From G963663495 sp963663495 (GTDB taxonomy: Bacteria > Bacteroidota > Rhodothermia > Rhodothermales > Bin80), in assembly GCA_963663495.1 (NCBI GenBank), contig OY760427.1:2976001-3040000 (forward strand): 64,000 nt of DNA. Direction: 5' to 3'. The notes under the pieces are model-generated. The model was given only the letters and a program-made list of their open reading frames with translations, was not told the origin of the DNA and ran no database searches. Positions 56,357 through 64,000 of this stretch are shown one piece after another. The stretch's first letter is position 1, and each line of letters opens with the position of its first letter. The position numbers and the translations under genes were made by a program.

Positions 56357-58411
56357 GTATCCGTACGGTGAAGTACATGGTAAAGCGGGCTTAGCATTGG
56401 TCTGCGTAATCCGCTTGTAGAGCTTAGTGCAAGGTGATTATATGCCGGGTTTGGGGTGCCAATTTGGGAATTTCGGAGTGGTGTGCAGCTTATCGTCCGA
56501 GCGCCTGAATGCAGTCAGCAATCAGCGCTGTTGGGGACAAAAAACATGGGTTTTGGGGTAGAAGAATCGGAACACTGTGGAGGGCGCACATGTACATAAA
56601 TTATGCGGCCCAAGGCATCTTTCTCCCCCTCCTCTCCTGCCGGTGAAGCCCTTTTTCAGAGGCATAAGAAACCAAGAGGCTGAGAACAAGGATCTGCGAA
56701 AACAGGTCCGTCGCTTGGAGAAAAAAGCCGATCGTCTATCCAAGGAAATCGCGGATCAGGCTGCGACAATTGCCGATCAGGCTGCGACGATTAGCCGTCT
56801 GGAAGATAGGTTGGAACAAGCGCATCGCCTACTCTCTGGCAAAAAGAGTGAGCGTTACACACCGGCGGACAATGCGCAGCAAGGCCGGTTGTTTGGAGAG
56901 GAACCAGTAGCTGTTGAGCCCGAGGAGGAGGAGGAGTACGTCCTGGTAAAGCGCAAGCGGCGTGGGAAGAACAAGCCGGTGCGCGGGCCGATTCTGGACC
57001 ATCTGCCCAGAGAGGTGATCCGCCTTGAGCCGGAGGGCAGCACCGCGGGTATGAAGTACATCGGCGAGGAAGTAACGGAGTACCTGGAATATGTGCCGGG
57101 CTTCACGAGGGTAGTACAGATTGTGCGGCCGAAGTACGTCGTCTGCAAGGAGCCTCGCAAGGGGGTGGTCATAGCGCCGTTGCCGAAGCGTGTCATACCG
57201 AAGGGGAAGGCGGGTCCGGGGTTGTTGGCGTATTTGGCGGTAGCCAAATACGTGAATCATATGCCGCTATACCGGCTGCGGAAGAAGTTTCAGCGCCATG
57301 GTGTGAAGCTATCGGCTGCTACAATGGGGGATTGGATTGCGTAAGGAGGTGCTTCGTAGCGGGTATCTGCAGGTGGATGAGACAACGTTCCCGGTGCAAA
57401 AGCCGAAGAAGAAAGGGAAGGAGAAGGAGAAGGAAGGGAGGAAAAACGAAGGAAAGACGCATCGCGGCTATCTTTGGGTATACCCGGCACCGCGGGCGAA
57501 GGTGGTGATGATGGATTACAGCCCGAGCCGTGCGTGCGTTGGACCGTGGGAATTCTTGCGCGGATATAAAGGGGCGATGCAAACCGACGGGTATGTGGTG
57601 TACGATGCGTTTGGTACGCGGGGCGGGATAACGCTGTTTTGGATGTATGGCGCATGCGCGTCGCAAGTTTTATGACTGCAGGAAAAAGGAGCCCAAGAAG
57701 GTGCGCCATGTAATGGAGGAAATCCGGCAGTTGTATGCGATAGAGCGTGGGTTGCGTAAGGAGGGAGCTGGTCCGGCTCGGCGTGTGGAGGTACGACAGG
57801 AGGAGGCACGGCCGGTACTGGAGAAGTTGAAGCCATGGCTTGAGGAGAGTAGTGAGCACCGGCCGAGTGCGGGATGGGATGAAGCCGTGGGGTACATGCT
57901 CAACAGGTGGGAGAAGCTGGCTTGTTACCTGGAAGACGGCAAGGTTGAGATTGATAACAATCTGGTTGAGAACCAGATGCGGGCGATTGCGCTTGGTCGA
58001 AAAAACCATCTGTTTGCGGGATCGCATGCGGCAGCGCAGCGGTCCGCAGTACTGTACGCTCTTTTTGCCACATGCAAGTTGCAATCGACAAACCCGATTG
58101 AATGGCTTACCGATGTACTACGCCGTCTTCCGACACATCCTGCCGACCGCATGGCTGAACTCTTGCCCCATCATTGGAAAGCTAGTCGGGACTTGCAGCA
58201 AGCTACCGTCAAGAAAGCGGCATAGGAGCCCCTAAACAGGCGCGCCCGGGTCATCCGATAGATCCGCGTACGGGTCTGCGAATACGCTGTTAGGTACTTG
58301 ACTCCTGCACACCCAACCGACGCTAGCCCATAAACCTTCGAACCGCGCTCTAACTTACTCTAATTGAGAGAGTAAATACCCTCGGTTATAAGTACTTCAC
58401 CGGACGGATAC
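56357..58411 (+). mobile_element. IS66-family element, decayed, both ends present
   Basis: Terminal repeats GTATCCGTACGGTGAAGTAC at 56357 and GTATCCGTCCGGTGAAGTAC (minus strand) ending at 58411. It is a different IS66 subtype from the intact copy at 16365. The 8-bp flanks (CAGCTAAG left, TTTTGGCA right) do not match, so the ends may derive from different insertions or a later rearrangement. No tnpA or tnpB genes are seen in the about 220 bp before tnpC. Confidence 0.8.
56577..58225 (+). pseudogene. IS66 transposase TnpC, three reading frames
   Basis: Frame 1, 56577-57344: coiled coil LRKQVRRLEKKADRLSKEIA, KKSERYTPADNAQQGRLFGE, ending GDWIA-stop, where the intact IS66 has about 20 more residues; a small deletion explains this. 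Frame 2, 57337-57675: KEVLRSGYLQVDETTFPVQK, MQTDGYVVYDAFGTRG. Frame 3, 57647-58225: MAHARRKFYDCRKKEPKKVR, VEIDNNLVENQMRAIALGRK, to the stop at 58225. Nearly identical in its second half to 14130-14852. Confidence 0.85.
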
Positions 58412-58560
58412 TTTTGGCACCCGTTATTATTGCGCTGTGGTGGTGCGGTCAGGATGGCTTTCGCCAGTTTTTCATAATCAGTTCCCGCTTTTCGCGAAAA
58501 AACTGCAATTAATTCGAAAACCTCAGCAGATGGGTACTCAGCCATATAATTCCCATAACA
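58412..58560. repeat. Relic of TnpB-element left-end sequence
   Basis: Matches, on the opposite strand, the non-coding left part of TnpB copies 1 and 2 (GGATGGCTTTCGCCAGTTTT, then CGCGAAAAAACTGCAATTA, and the terminal CAGCCATATAATTCCC). It lies exactly between an IS66 right end (58411) and a second IS66 tnpC piece (58561). Confidence 0.7.
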
Positions 58561-59014
58561 ATGCTGGTCGAGAACCAGATGCGGGCGATTGCGCTTGGTC
58601 GAAAAAATCATCTGTTTGCGGGATCGCATGCGGAATCGCAGCGGTCCGCAGTACTGTACTCTCTTCTTGCCACGTGCAAGCTGCAATCGGTAAACCCGAT
58701 TGCATGGCTTACCGATGTACTACGCAGTCTACCGACATATCCTGCCGAACGCATGGCTGAACTTTTGCCCCATCATCGGCAAGCCAGGCGGGACTTGCAG
58801 CAAGCTACCGTCAAGAAAGCGGCATAGGAGCCCCTAAACAGGCGTGCCCGGGTTATCAGATAGATCCGTGTACTAGTCTGCGAACACGCTGTCAGGTACT
58901 TGACTCCTGCACGCCCAACCGACGCCAGCTTATTTAACCTTCGGATTGCGGCCTAACTGACTCTAATTGAGAGAGTAAATGCCTCGTTTATAATGTACTT
59001 CACCGGACGGATAC
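58561..59014 (+). pseudogene. IS66 tnpC C-terminal fragment with right end, third copy
   Basis: Encodes 88 aa from LVENQMRAIALGRKNHLFAG to QQATVKKAA, then about 185 bp of IS66 3' region and the terminal repeat (GTATCCGTCCGGTGAAGTAC, minus strand) ending at 59014. It differs from the copy ending at 58411 at a number of sites, so it is a separate insertion rather than a fresh duplication. Confidence 0.8.
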
Positions 59015-59366
59015 GTTCCACGGACGCGGTTACCAATTATCGGCCCCTTTCCGGGTGGTTCACGTGTGTGGGCCTATTTTGGACTTAGCTCAAAAGGACT
59101 GCTGCTTTCCGCCCTGATTTCCAGAAAGCTGCACAAGTACGTTCGTGCACCAGAGACGATTCCCACGCAGATCAGACTTGCCTAGTTGCCGACCAACACG
59201 TACTTGAGGCACCCTTTTGCGCACAGAATGCAGGATTGTCCGTCAGTCGTCCTGCTCTTTTCCCTTGTGCGTACCCGCATAAGCAGGCACACTAGGCCGG
59301 GAATTGCGTTGTTAAGGGCTGCGACAGGCACCTAACCATATCTAACTGACACTTGTACCCGATACT
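59015..59366. promoter_or_regulatory. Leader region of the aldolase-ATPase pair
   Basis: 352 bp with no recognised gene. It should contain the promoter of the downstream gene pair. No confident -10/-35, operator or riboswitch could be identified. Confidence 0.3.
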
Positions 59367-60446
59367 ATGCCAAACGTAGCTAGCCACTCCGTAGCGGAAG
59401 TTCTTGCAGATTCAGCCGAAGATCTTCTGGCTCATAAATGCCAGACTATACCTAAGGAAAACCTTCACCTTCCAGGCCCGGACTTTGTTGACAAGATCTG
59501 GGGCGGGTCGGACCGCAATCCGCGTGTACTGCGCGCGCTGCAGACGCTCCTAGATAACGGACGACTAGGTGGCACCGGCTACCTGTCCATACTGCCCGTG
59601 GACCAAGGTATTGAGCACTCAGCTGGAGCTTCGTTTACCAAGAACCCCATCTACTTTGATCCAGAAAACATCGTGCGCCTTGCTATTGAAGGCGGTTGTA
59701 ACGCAGTTGCTTCCACATATGGCGTTCTCGGTGCCGTGGCCCGCAAGTATGCGCATAAGATTCCGTTTATTCTGAAGTTCAATCATAACGAACTCCTCTC
59801 CTACCCCAATTCACACGACCAGATACCGTTTGCCAGCATCCAGAATGCGTGGGATATGGGGTGCATAGCGGTAGGGGCGACGGTTTACTTCGGCTCCGAC
59901 AACTCCAACCGGCAGTTACAAGAGGCCTCTGAAGCCTTTGCCCGTGCCCACGAGCTGGGGATGGCTACAATTCTGTGGTGTTACGTTCGTAACGGCGCTT
60001 TCACGATAGGGGGCATCAACCATGAAGCCTCTGCGGACCTTACCGGACAAGCCAACCATCTTGGCGTCACCATTGAAGCAGATATCATCAAGCAGAAGCA
60101 GCCGATATCAAACGGCGGCTATGCAGCCTTGAATCAAGGCGCATCCCGGTACGGGAAATACGATGAACGCATCTATACCAAGCTGTCCACGGATCATCCT
60201 ATTGATCTGACACGCTACCAGGTTGCAAACTGCTACATGGGGCGGTGCGGCCTGATTAATTCAGGTGGAGCTTCCGGGAGCAACGACCTGCAGCAGGCCG
60301 TTGCTACGGCGGTAATCAACAAGCGAGCCGGTGGTATGGGGCTTATTTCTGGTCGTAAAGCCTTCCAACGGCCCATGGAAGAGGGTGTCGGTATCTTACA
60401 TGCTATCCAGGATGTGTACCGTGACAAGTCCATCACGGTAGCGTAG
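59367..60446 (+). CDS. fbaB: Class I fructose-bisphosphate aldolase (FbaB/DhnA type)
   Basis: 359 aa, the length of E. coli FbaB-type aldolases. LSILPVDQGIEHSAGASFTK, GGCNAVASTYGVLG, PFILKFNHNE, TVYFGSDNSNRQLQE and GVTIEADIIKQKQP are the family blocks; Lys242 in ADIIK corresponds to the Schiff-base lysine of this group. It catalyses reversible cleavage of fructose 1,6-bisphosphate in glycolysis and gluconeogenesis without a metal. The AAA ATPase starts 7 nt after its stop, so the two are almost certainly one operon. Confidence 0.95.
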   Translation: MPNVASHSVAEVLADSAEDLLAHKCQTIPKENLHLPGPDFVDKIWGGSDRNPRVLRALQTLLDNGRLGGTGYLSILPVDQGIEHSAGASFTKNPIYFDPENIVRLAIEGGCNAVASTYGVLGAVARKYAHKIPFILKFNHNELLSYPNSHDQIPFASIQNAWDMGCIAVGATVYFGSDNSNRQLQEASEAFARAHELGMATILWCYVRNGAFTIGGINHEASADLTGQANHLGVTIEADIIKQKQPISNGGYAALNQGASRYGKYDERIYTKLSTDHPIDLTRYQVANCYMGRCGLINSGGASGSNDLQQAVATAVINKRAGGMGLISGRKAFQRPMEEGVGILHAIQDVYRDKSITVA

Positions 60447-60453
60447 CACGATC

Positions 60454-62256
60454 ATGCAGGATCCAGCATCTGTAAACGCGACCGTGGAGTATACGGCAGA
60501 CGAGCCTGCTCGGCCAAACTCAGGGCCAATCGAACATTATCCCGGGTGGGCTAGGGAGCTCGCGCGAAAATACTTCACCAAAACCCTCAACCAGTTCATC
60601 CTGCATGGCAATGTGCGCGACCTCGTACCATCGGTGGATGCAGATGGTAGTCCGACCTATATCACGCTCTCCTCCTTCCTCACGGATGATCTGTTCGCTA
60701 CGCGAGATATTGTAGTATGGTACGACCGCGCGGTCGGGATTCATTTTTGGGATACCGATGCCCAGCTTGACTTCAACCGCGCCGTCAAGGGCTACGATAT
60801 GGTTTACGGAACCGCCTCCGGCCAGCAAATGCCCAAGGATCCCGTACGTGCCTTCGCGCTATTGGACAACTTTTTTCGTATCCGACTTCAGGAAGGAAAG
60901 CGCATTGCCTTCATCATTGACTTTGCCGAGACCATTGTTCCTATGGCAGAAGCGTCAATGTATTCGGCGGAAGACCGTAATGCCCTGGTGTTTCTGCAGC
61001 GATGGGCGCACGACCAGATTCTCCTTAGGAGCGACTTCACGCTCTGCATGATCGCAGAAAACCTGTGCGACCTTAATCAGCAGCTTGTTCAGAGCCCATG
61101 GACTGCCGAATTGAATATACCGCTGCCGAACACACAGGAAAGGCTACGCCACGTGTGGACAAGTGCGACTGAAATCAAAGAGCCGTTTGAATATACCGCG
61201 GGGCTTTCCATGGAATCGTTAGCCTTGAATACGGCGGGCCTTACCTACTCACAGCTGCGCACGCTCCTGGCAGATGTTGCTGAAAATGGTGTCAACCTGT
61301 CCGGGGGGCGGTTGAGCGCTATCAAGAAGGATATGATTGAGGAAGCAGCCTTCGGGATGCTGGAATTTGTCGAAACGACGTGGACTCTTAACATGGTTGC
61401 CGGACACGACAGGGCAAAGCAACACCTTCGGAACGCGGCGCGTGCTCTGCGCAACAATCGCCCGGACGTAATGCCGATGGGCTACTTGGTAAGCGGTCCT
61501 GTGGGTACAGGAAAAACCTTCCTCATTACCTGCTTTGCCGGAGAAATCGGGATCCCCGTGGTGAAGCTGAAGAATTTTCGATCCCAGTGGCAAGGCCAGA
61601 CGGAGGGAAACCTTGAGAAGATCTTGCATCTCCTAGAGGCAATGCCGCCAGTGGCCGTAATGATTGACGAGGCCGACGCTGCGCTGGGCAACCGGGATTC
61701 CCAGGGTGACTCGGGAGTCTCCAAGCGTGTCTTTGCCCAGATTGCCACTTTCATGAGCAATCCGGCACACCGTGGGCACATTCTGTTCTTCCTCATCACA
61801 GCGCGCCCCGACCTGATGCCTGTTGACCTCAAGCGCCAGGGACGGGCCGAGGAGCACATCGCTCTGTTCTATCCCGATACCAGAGAAAGTCGGGAGGAGC
61901 TTCTCAAGGTCATGCTCAGCAGAACTGGAATTGACCTTCCCATGCGCGATATTCCATCAGACTTGCTGGACGGTGAACGGACCTACAGTGGTGCTGATAT
62001 GGAGGCTCTACTTACACGAGCCAAATTTCGCGCTGCATCCCGGGAAGACGATAACCACTTGGTTACCAAGGAAATATTGGAAGCGGTTGTGAGAGACTTT
62101 ATTCCGCCCGTTTATCCTCTTGAGGTTGAACTGCAAACGCTTGCGGCGATCTTGGAATGCACCAGTCTGGACTTGCTTCCCGACGAGTACCAACAACTCG
62201 AAAGAAAAGACATTGTCAGACGCCTTGCGGCATTGACACAACTCACCTCGCCGTAG
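60454..62256 (+). CDS. AAA-family ATPase, two-module (Ycf46-like)
   Basis: 600 aa. The C-terminal AAA module is intact: Walker A GPVGTGKT (348-355), pore-type SQWQGQTEGNLEKIL, Walker B VMIDEADA (402-409), sensor FFLITARPDLM and a QGRAEEHI arginine region, followed by the helical lid (YSGADMEALLTRAKF). The N-terminal about 310 residues hold a second, degenerate P-loop-like module without a Walker A motif (FIIDFAETIVPM as a Walker-B-like strand). This degenerate plus active layout resembles the Ycf46-like group of AAA proteins. No protease domain or membrane segment. The tight linkage to a glycolytic aldolase is unexplained; a chaperone or remodelling role is inference. Confidence 0.85.
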   Translation: MQDPASVNATVEYTADEPARPNSGPIEHYPGWARELARKYFTKTLNQFILHGNVRDLVPSVDADGSPTYITLSSFLTDDLFATRDIVVWYDRAVGIHFWDTDAQLDFNRAVKGYDMVYGTASGQQMPKDPVRAFALLDNFFRIRLQEGKRIAFIIDFAETIVPMAEASMYSAEDRNALVFLQRWAHDQILLRSDFTLCMIAENLCDLNQQLVQSPWTAELNIPLPNTQERLRHVWTSATEIKEPFEYTAGLSMESLALNTAGLTYSQLRTLLADVAENGVNLSGGRLSAIKKDMIEEAAFGMLEFVETTWTLNMVAGHDRAKQHLRNAARALRNNRPDVMPMGYLVSGPVGTGKTFLITCFAGEIGIPVVKLKNFRSQWQGQTEGNLEKILHLLEAMPPVAVMIDEADAALGNRDSQGDSGVSKRVFAQIATFMSNPAHRGHILFFLITARPDLMPVDLKRQGRAEEHIALFYPDTRESREELLKVMLSRTGIDLPMRDIPSDLLDGERTYSGADMEALLTRAKFRAASREDDNHLVTKEILEAVVRDFIPPVYPLEVELQTLAAILECTSLDLLPDEYQQLERKDIVRRLAALTQLTSP

Positions 62257-62332
62257 CTTTACTTATTTTTTCCACACTGCATCCAGTTGCACCCGACCAT
62301 TTTATCCCGGAATCCGCCCCGTTATCCTTTAA

Positions 62333-64000
62333 ATGAAGTACCCCATGCAAATGAAGTCCATGCTTGAGAGAGTATGGCTGGGTTTCGCCGCCGCTGCCTT
62401 AGCAGTACCGAACGTCGCTGCCCAGGTTGACAGTGGAGAATCGCTCCCGGATGTTACACGTGCATTCGCACTGAATGATGCTCGTATCGTGCAGGCTCCG
62501 GGAGTTGTACTTGAGCGGGCAACCATCGTAATACGGAACGGCTTAATCACGGCGGTAGGTCCAGATGCACCTATTCCATTTGATGCCGAGCGCATTGATG
62601 CCGATTCCCTGACCGTGTACGCAGGCTTTATTGACGGGCTTTCGCATGCCGGCGTGCCAGAGCCGAAGGAAGAACCCAACAGCGAAAGACCTGACAATCC
62701 CGGCAATCCTCCTGACGAGGATGCTGGTATTCAGCCGGATAGAGATGTCCGAACGCTTGTTGACGGGAAAAACAAACGGATTAAAGATCTCAGAAATATT
62801 GGATTTACGGCGGCACATGTGGTTCCGCGAGGACGCATGCTGCCAGGCACCGGGGCCGTCATCCTGCTAGGAGATGGAGATGGACCAGACTTGGTTGTTA
62901 AAGGCAACGTTTCTGCGTATGCCCAGCTCGCCCCTGCTCGCCGTATGTACCCGGGCACCGACATGGCCGTGATAGCCAAGATGCGGCAACTCCACCGAGA
63001 AGCTGCGCGCAGGCAGCATATTGAACGACTGTACACGAGCGATCCGACCGGTATTGAGCGCCCCCGATACGATCCCGTCCACTACGCAATGTTTCCAGTA
63101 CTGAACAATGAACGCCCTGTTTTCTTCCATACCGACGACGCCCTAGATGTCCACCGGGTGTTGGCACTCCAGGAAGAGTTGGGCTTCCCTATCGTAGTCG
63201 TAGGGCTAGAACAAGGGTTTGAAACGTTGGACAAGCTAACCTCCGCCGGGCACCCTTTATTTCTAACCCTAGATCTGCCGAAAGAGCCAGATCCCAAAGA
63301 CAAGCCTTCTCCACCTTCTCCAACGCAGACCACCGACGCCCCTGAGGCCTTGCCGGAGATACCTGCAATGGTTCATAACCAGGATTTTCGCACGGTGTCA
63401 TTCGAGGATGTGGAGGCCGAGAAGGAAAACCTTGAAGCCCGCCGCATGGATGACTACAAGCGGCATGCGAGCAATGCTTCCGTACTTCACGAAAGCGGGC
63501 TGACCTTTGGCTTCAGCAGCCGGGGCGTTAAGCCCTCGGATATATCGAATAATATTCAGACCATGATTGAGCATGGTCTGTCTGAGAATGCGGCACTAGC
63601 TGCGCTCACCACGGAGGCTGCTGACATTTTGGGGCTGTCAGCCATGATGGGCACGGTGGAGGTGGGCAAAATGGCAAACCTCGTGGTATCCGATGGCCCG
63701 GTTTTTGACGACGAGACCACGCTCCGATTCGTCTTTGTTGACGGACGCAAGTATGATATTGAGGAAGCTAAAGCCGATTCTGCGACATCCTCCACCGGAG
63801 CAGCGGGTATATGGTCCTTTGTGGTCTCCACACCAGATGGAGAGATAAGCGGTACCGTGACACTAGAAGAGGATGGCGGTGAATGGTCTGGAAGCTTGTC
63901 GCATGAGATGGCAAGCGATGTGCGAGTACTGTCGAATGTTGATGTTGACGGTAACGAGGTCTCGTTTTCCTTCACCGAAGATGGGATTGGCAATGTATCT
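62333..64000 (+). CDS. Exported amidohydrolase-family protein, metal site degenerate (partial)
   Basis: 556 codons to the window end, no stop. The ATG at 62333 begins MKYPMQMKSMLERVWLGFAA, with a signal peptide ending NVAAQ. The amidohydrolase frame is recognisable: ATIVIRNGLITAVGPDAPIP and IDADSLTVYAGFIDGLSHAG at the N-terminal sandwich and strand 1, and later ALAALTTEAADILGLSAMMG, TVEVGKMANLVVSDGP. The canonical HxH after 'PGFID' is replaced by GLSHA, and no clear further metal ligands are seen, so this domain may be catalytically inactive. The C-terminal start (IWSFVVSTPDGEISGTVTLE) looks like a beta-rich module of the kind fused to secreted amidohydrolases. In Bacteroidota such proteins can occur as pairs, one active and one not; the partner would lie beyond 64000. 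Confidence 0.8.
   Translation, partial: MKYPMQMKSMLERVWLGFAAAALAVPNVAAQVDSGESLPDVTRAFALNDARIVQAPGVVLERATIVIRNGLITAVGPDAPIPFDAERIDADSLTVYAGFIDGLSHAGVPEPKEEPNSERPDNPGNPPDEDAGIQPDRDVRTLVDGKNKRIKDLRNIGFTAAHVVPRGRMLPGTGAVILLGDGDGPDLVVKGNVSAYAQLAPARRMYPGTDMAVIAKMRQLHREAARRQHIERLYTSDPTGIERPRYDPVHYAMFPVLNNERPVFFHTDDALDVHRVLALQEELGFPIVVVGLEQGFETLDKLTSAGHPLFLTLDLPKEPDPKDKPSPPSPTQTTDAPEALPEIPAMVHNQDFRTVSFEDVEAEKENLEARRMDDYKRHASNASVLHESGLTFGFSSRGVKPSDISNNIQTMIEHGLSENAALAALTTEAADILGLSAMMGTVEVGKMANLVVSDGPVFDDETTLRFVFVDGRKYDIEEAKADSATSSTGAAGIWSFVVSTPDGEISGTVTLEEDGGEWSGSLSHEMASDVRVLSNVDVDGNEVSFSFTEDGIGNVS

Noticed and set aside
56349..58419. 8-bp target duplication for the IS66 copy at 56357-58411
   Set aside because: CAGCTAAG and TTTTGGCA do not match, so I do not claim a single clean insertion.

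Overview
The window looks like a chromosomal segment of a Gram-negative bacterium of the Bacteroidota/Rhodothermota group. The evidence is type IX secretion (T9SS) C-terminal sorting domains on a subtilisin, a spondin-repeat protein and a GH53 glycanase, several lipoprotein signals, weak or absent Shine-Dalgarno motifs at many starts, and a catabolic set (sulfatase, PhoD-like phosphatase, DUF1080 glycosidase-like protein, endo-galactanase, xylulokinase) suited to marine or host-derived polysaccharides. The exact genus cannot be read from the sequence. Taxonomy is inference.

Layout. 1-3819: a minus-strand run with two ABC exporter half-transporters flanking ribonuclease Z, divergent from arginase. 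4032-5495: an apparently intact TnpB-only element. 6460-12309: a giant Calx-beta/beta-repeat surface protein with an autotransporter-like barrel. 12421-12546: a foldback relic built from TnpB-element ends. 12653-13318: a DtxR/MntR-type regulator. 13399-22873: a mobile-element graveyard holding an ORF-deleted group II intron, an IS66 fragment, IS256 fragments, an intact IS66 inside a decayed IS1634-type element inside an IS256-like transposase gene, and a decayed TnpB element. 22904-28524: PhoD-like phosphatase, sulfatase and a convergent TolB-like lipoprotein. 28540-32250: a TnpB element carrying a nested DUF4338-transposase element. 32302-41126: core and catabolic genes (DUF1080, Gfo/Idh/MocA oxidoreductase, Tat-signal aminotransferase, DUF4159, DUF4399, tsaE-tsaB-tsaD, xylB). 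41367-43112: truncated DUF4338 transposase element and a truncated surface-protein gene. 43179-49156: secreted subtilisin and spondin-repeat protein. 49633-51718: decayed TnpB element, exonuclease remnant and IS-end remnant. 51874-55028: DASS transporter, GH53 glycanase, tRNA-Arg(ACG). 55072-59014: oxidoreductase gene truncated at a group II intron chimera, then IS66 relics. 59367-64000: class I fructose-bisphosphate aldolase with a co-directional AAA ATPase, then an amidohydrolase running off the window.

How it fits together. The intact genes form three themes: housekeeping (tRNA processing and t6A synthesis by rnz and tsaE/B/D, a tRNA, aldolase), extracellular degradation and uptake (sulfatase, phosphatase, DUF1080, GH53, DASS symporter, xylulokinase), and large surface proteins. 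Between them are repeatedly invaded islands in which successive insertions can be ordered from target duplications and restored reading frames. The most interesting pattern is a TnpB-element family whose four copies, despite protein divergence, share imperfect terminal inverted repeats, plus a foldback derivative. Two of these copies carry the same in-frame stop codon.
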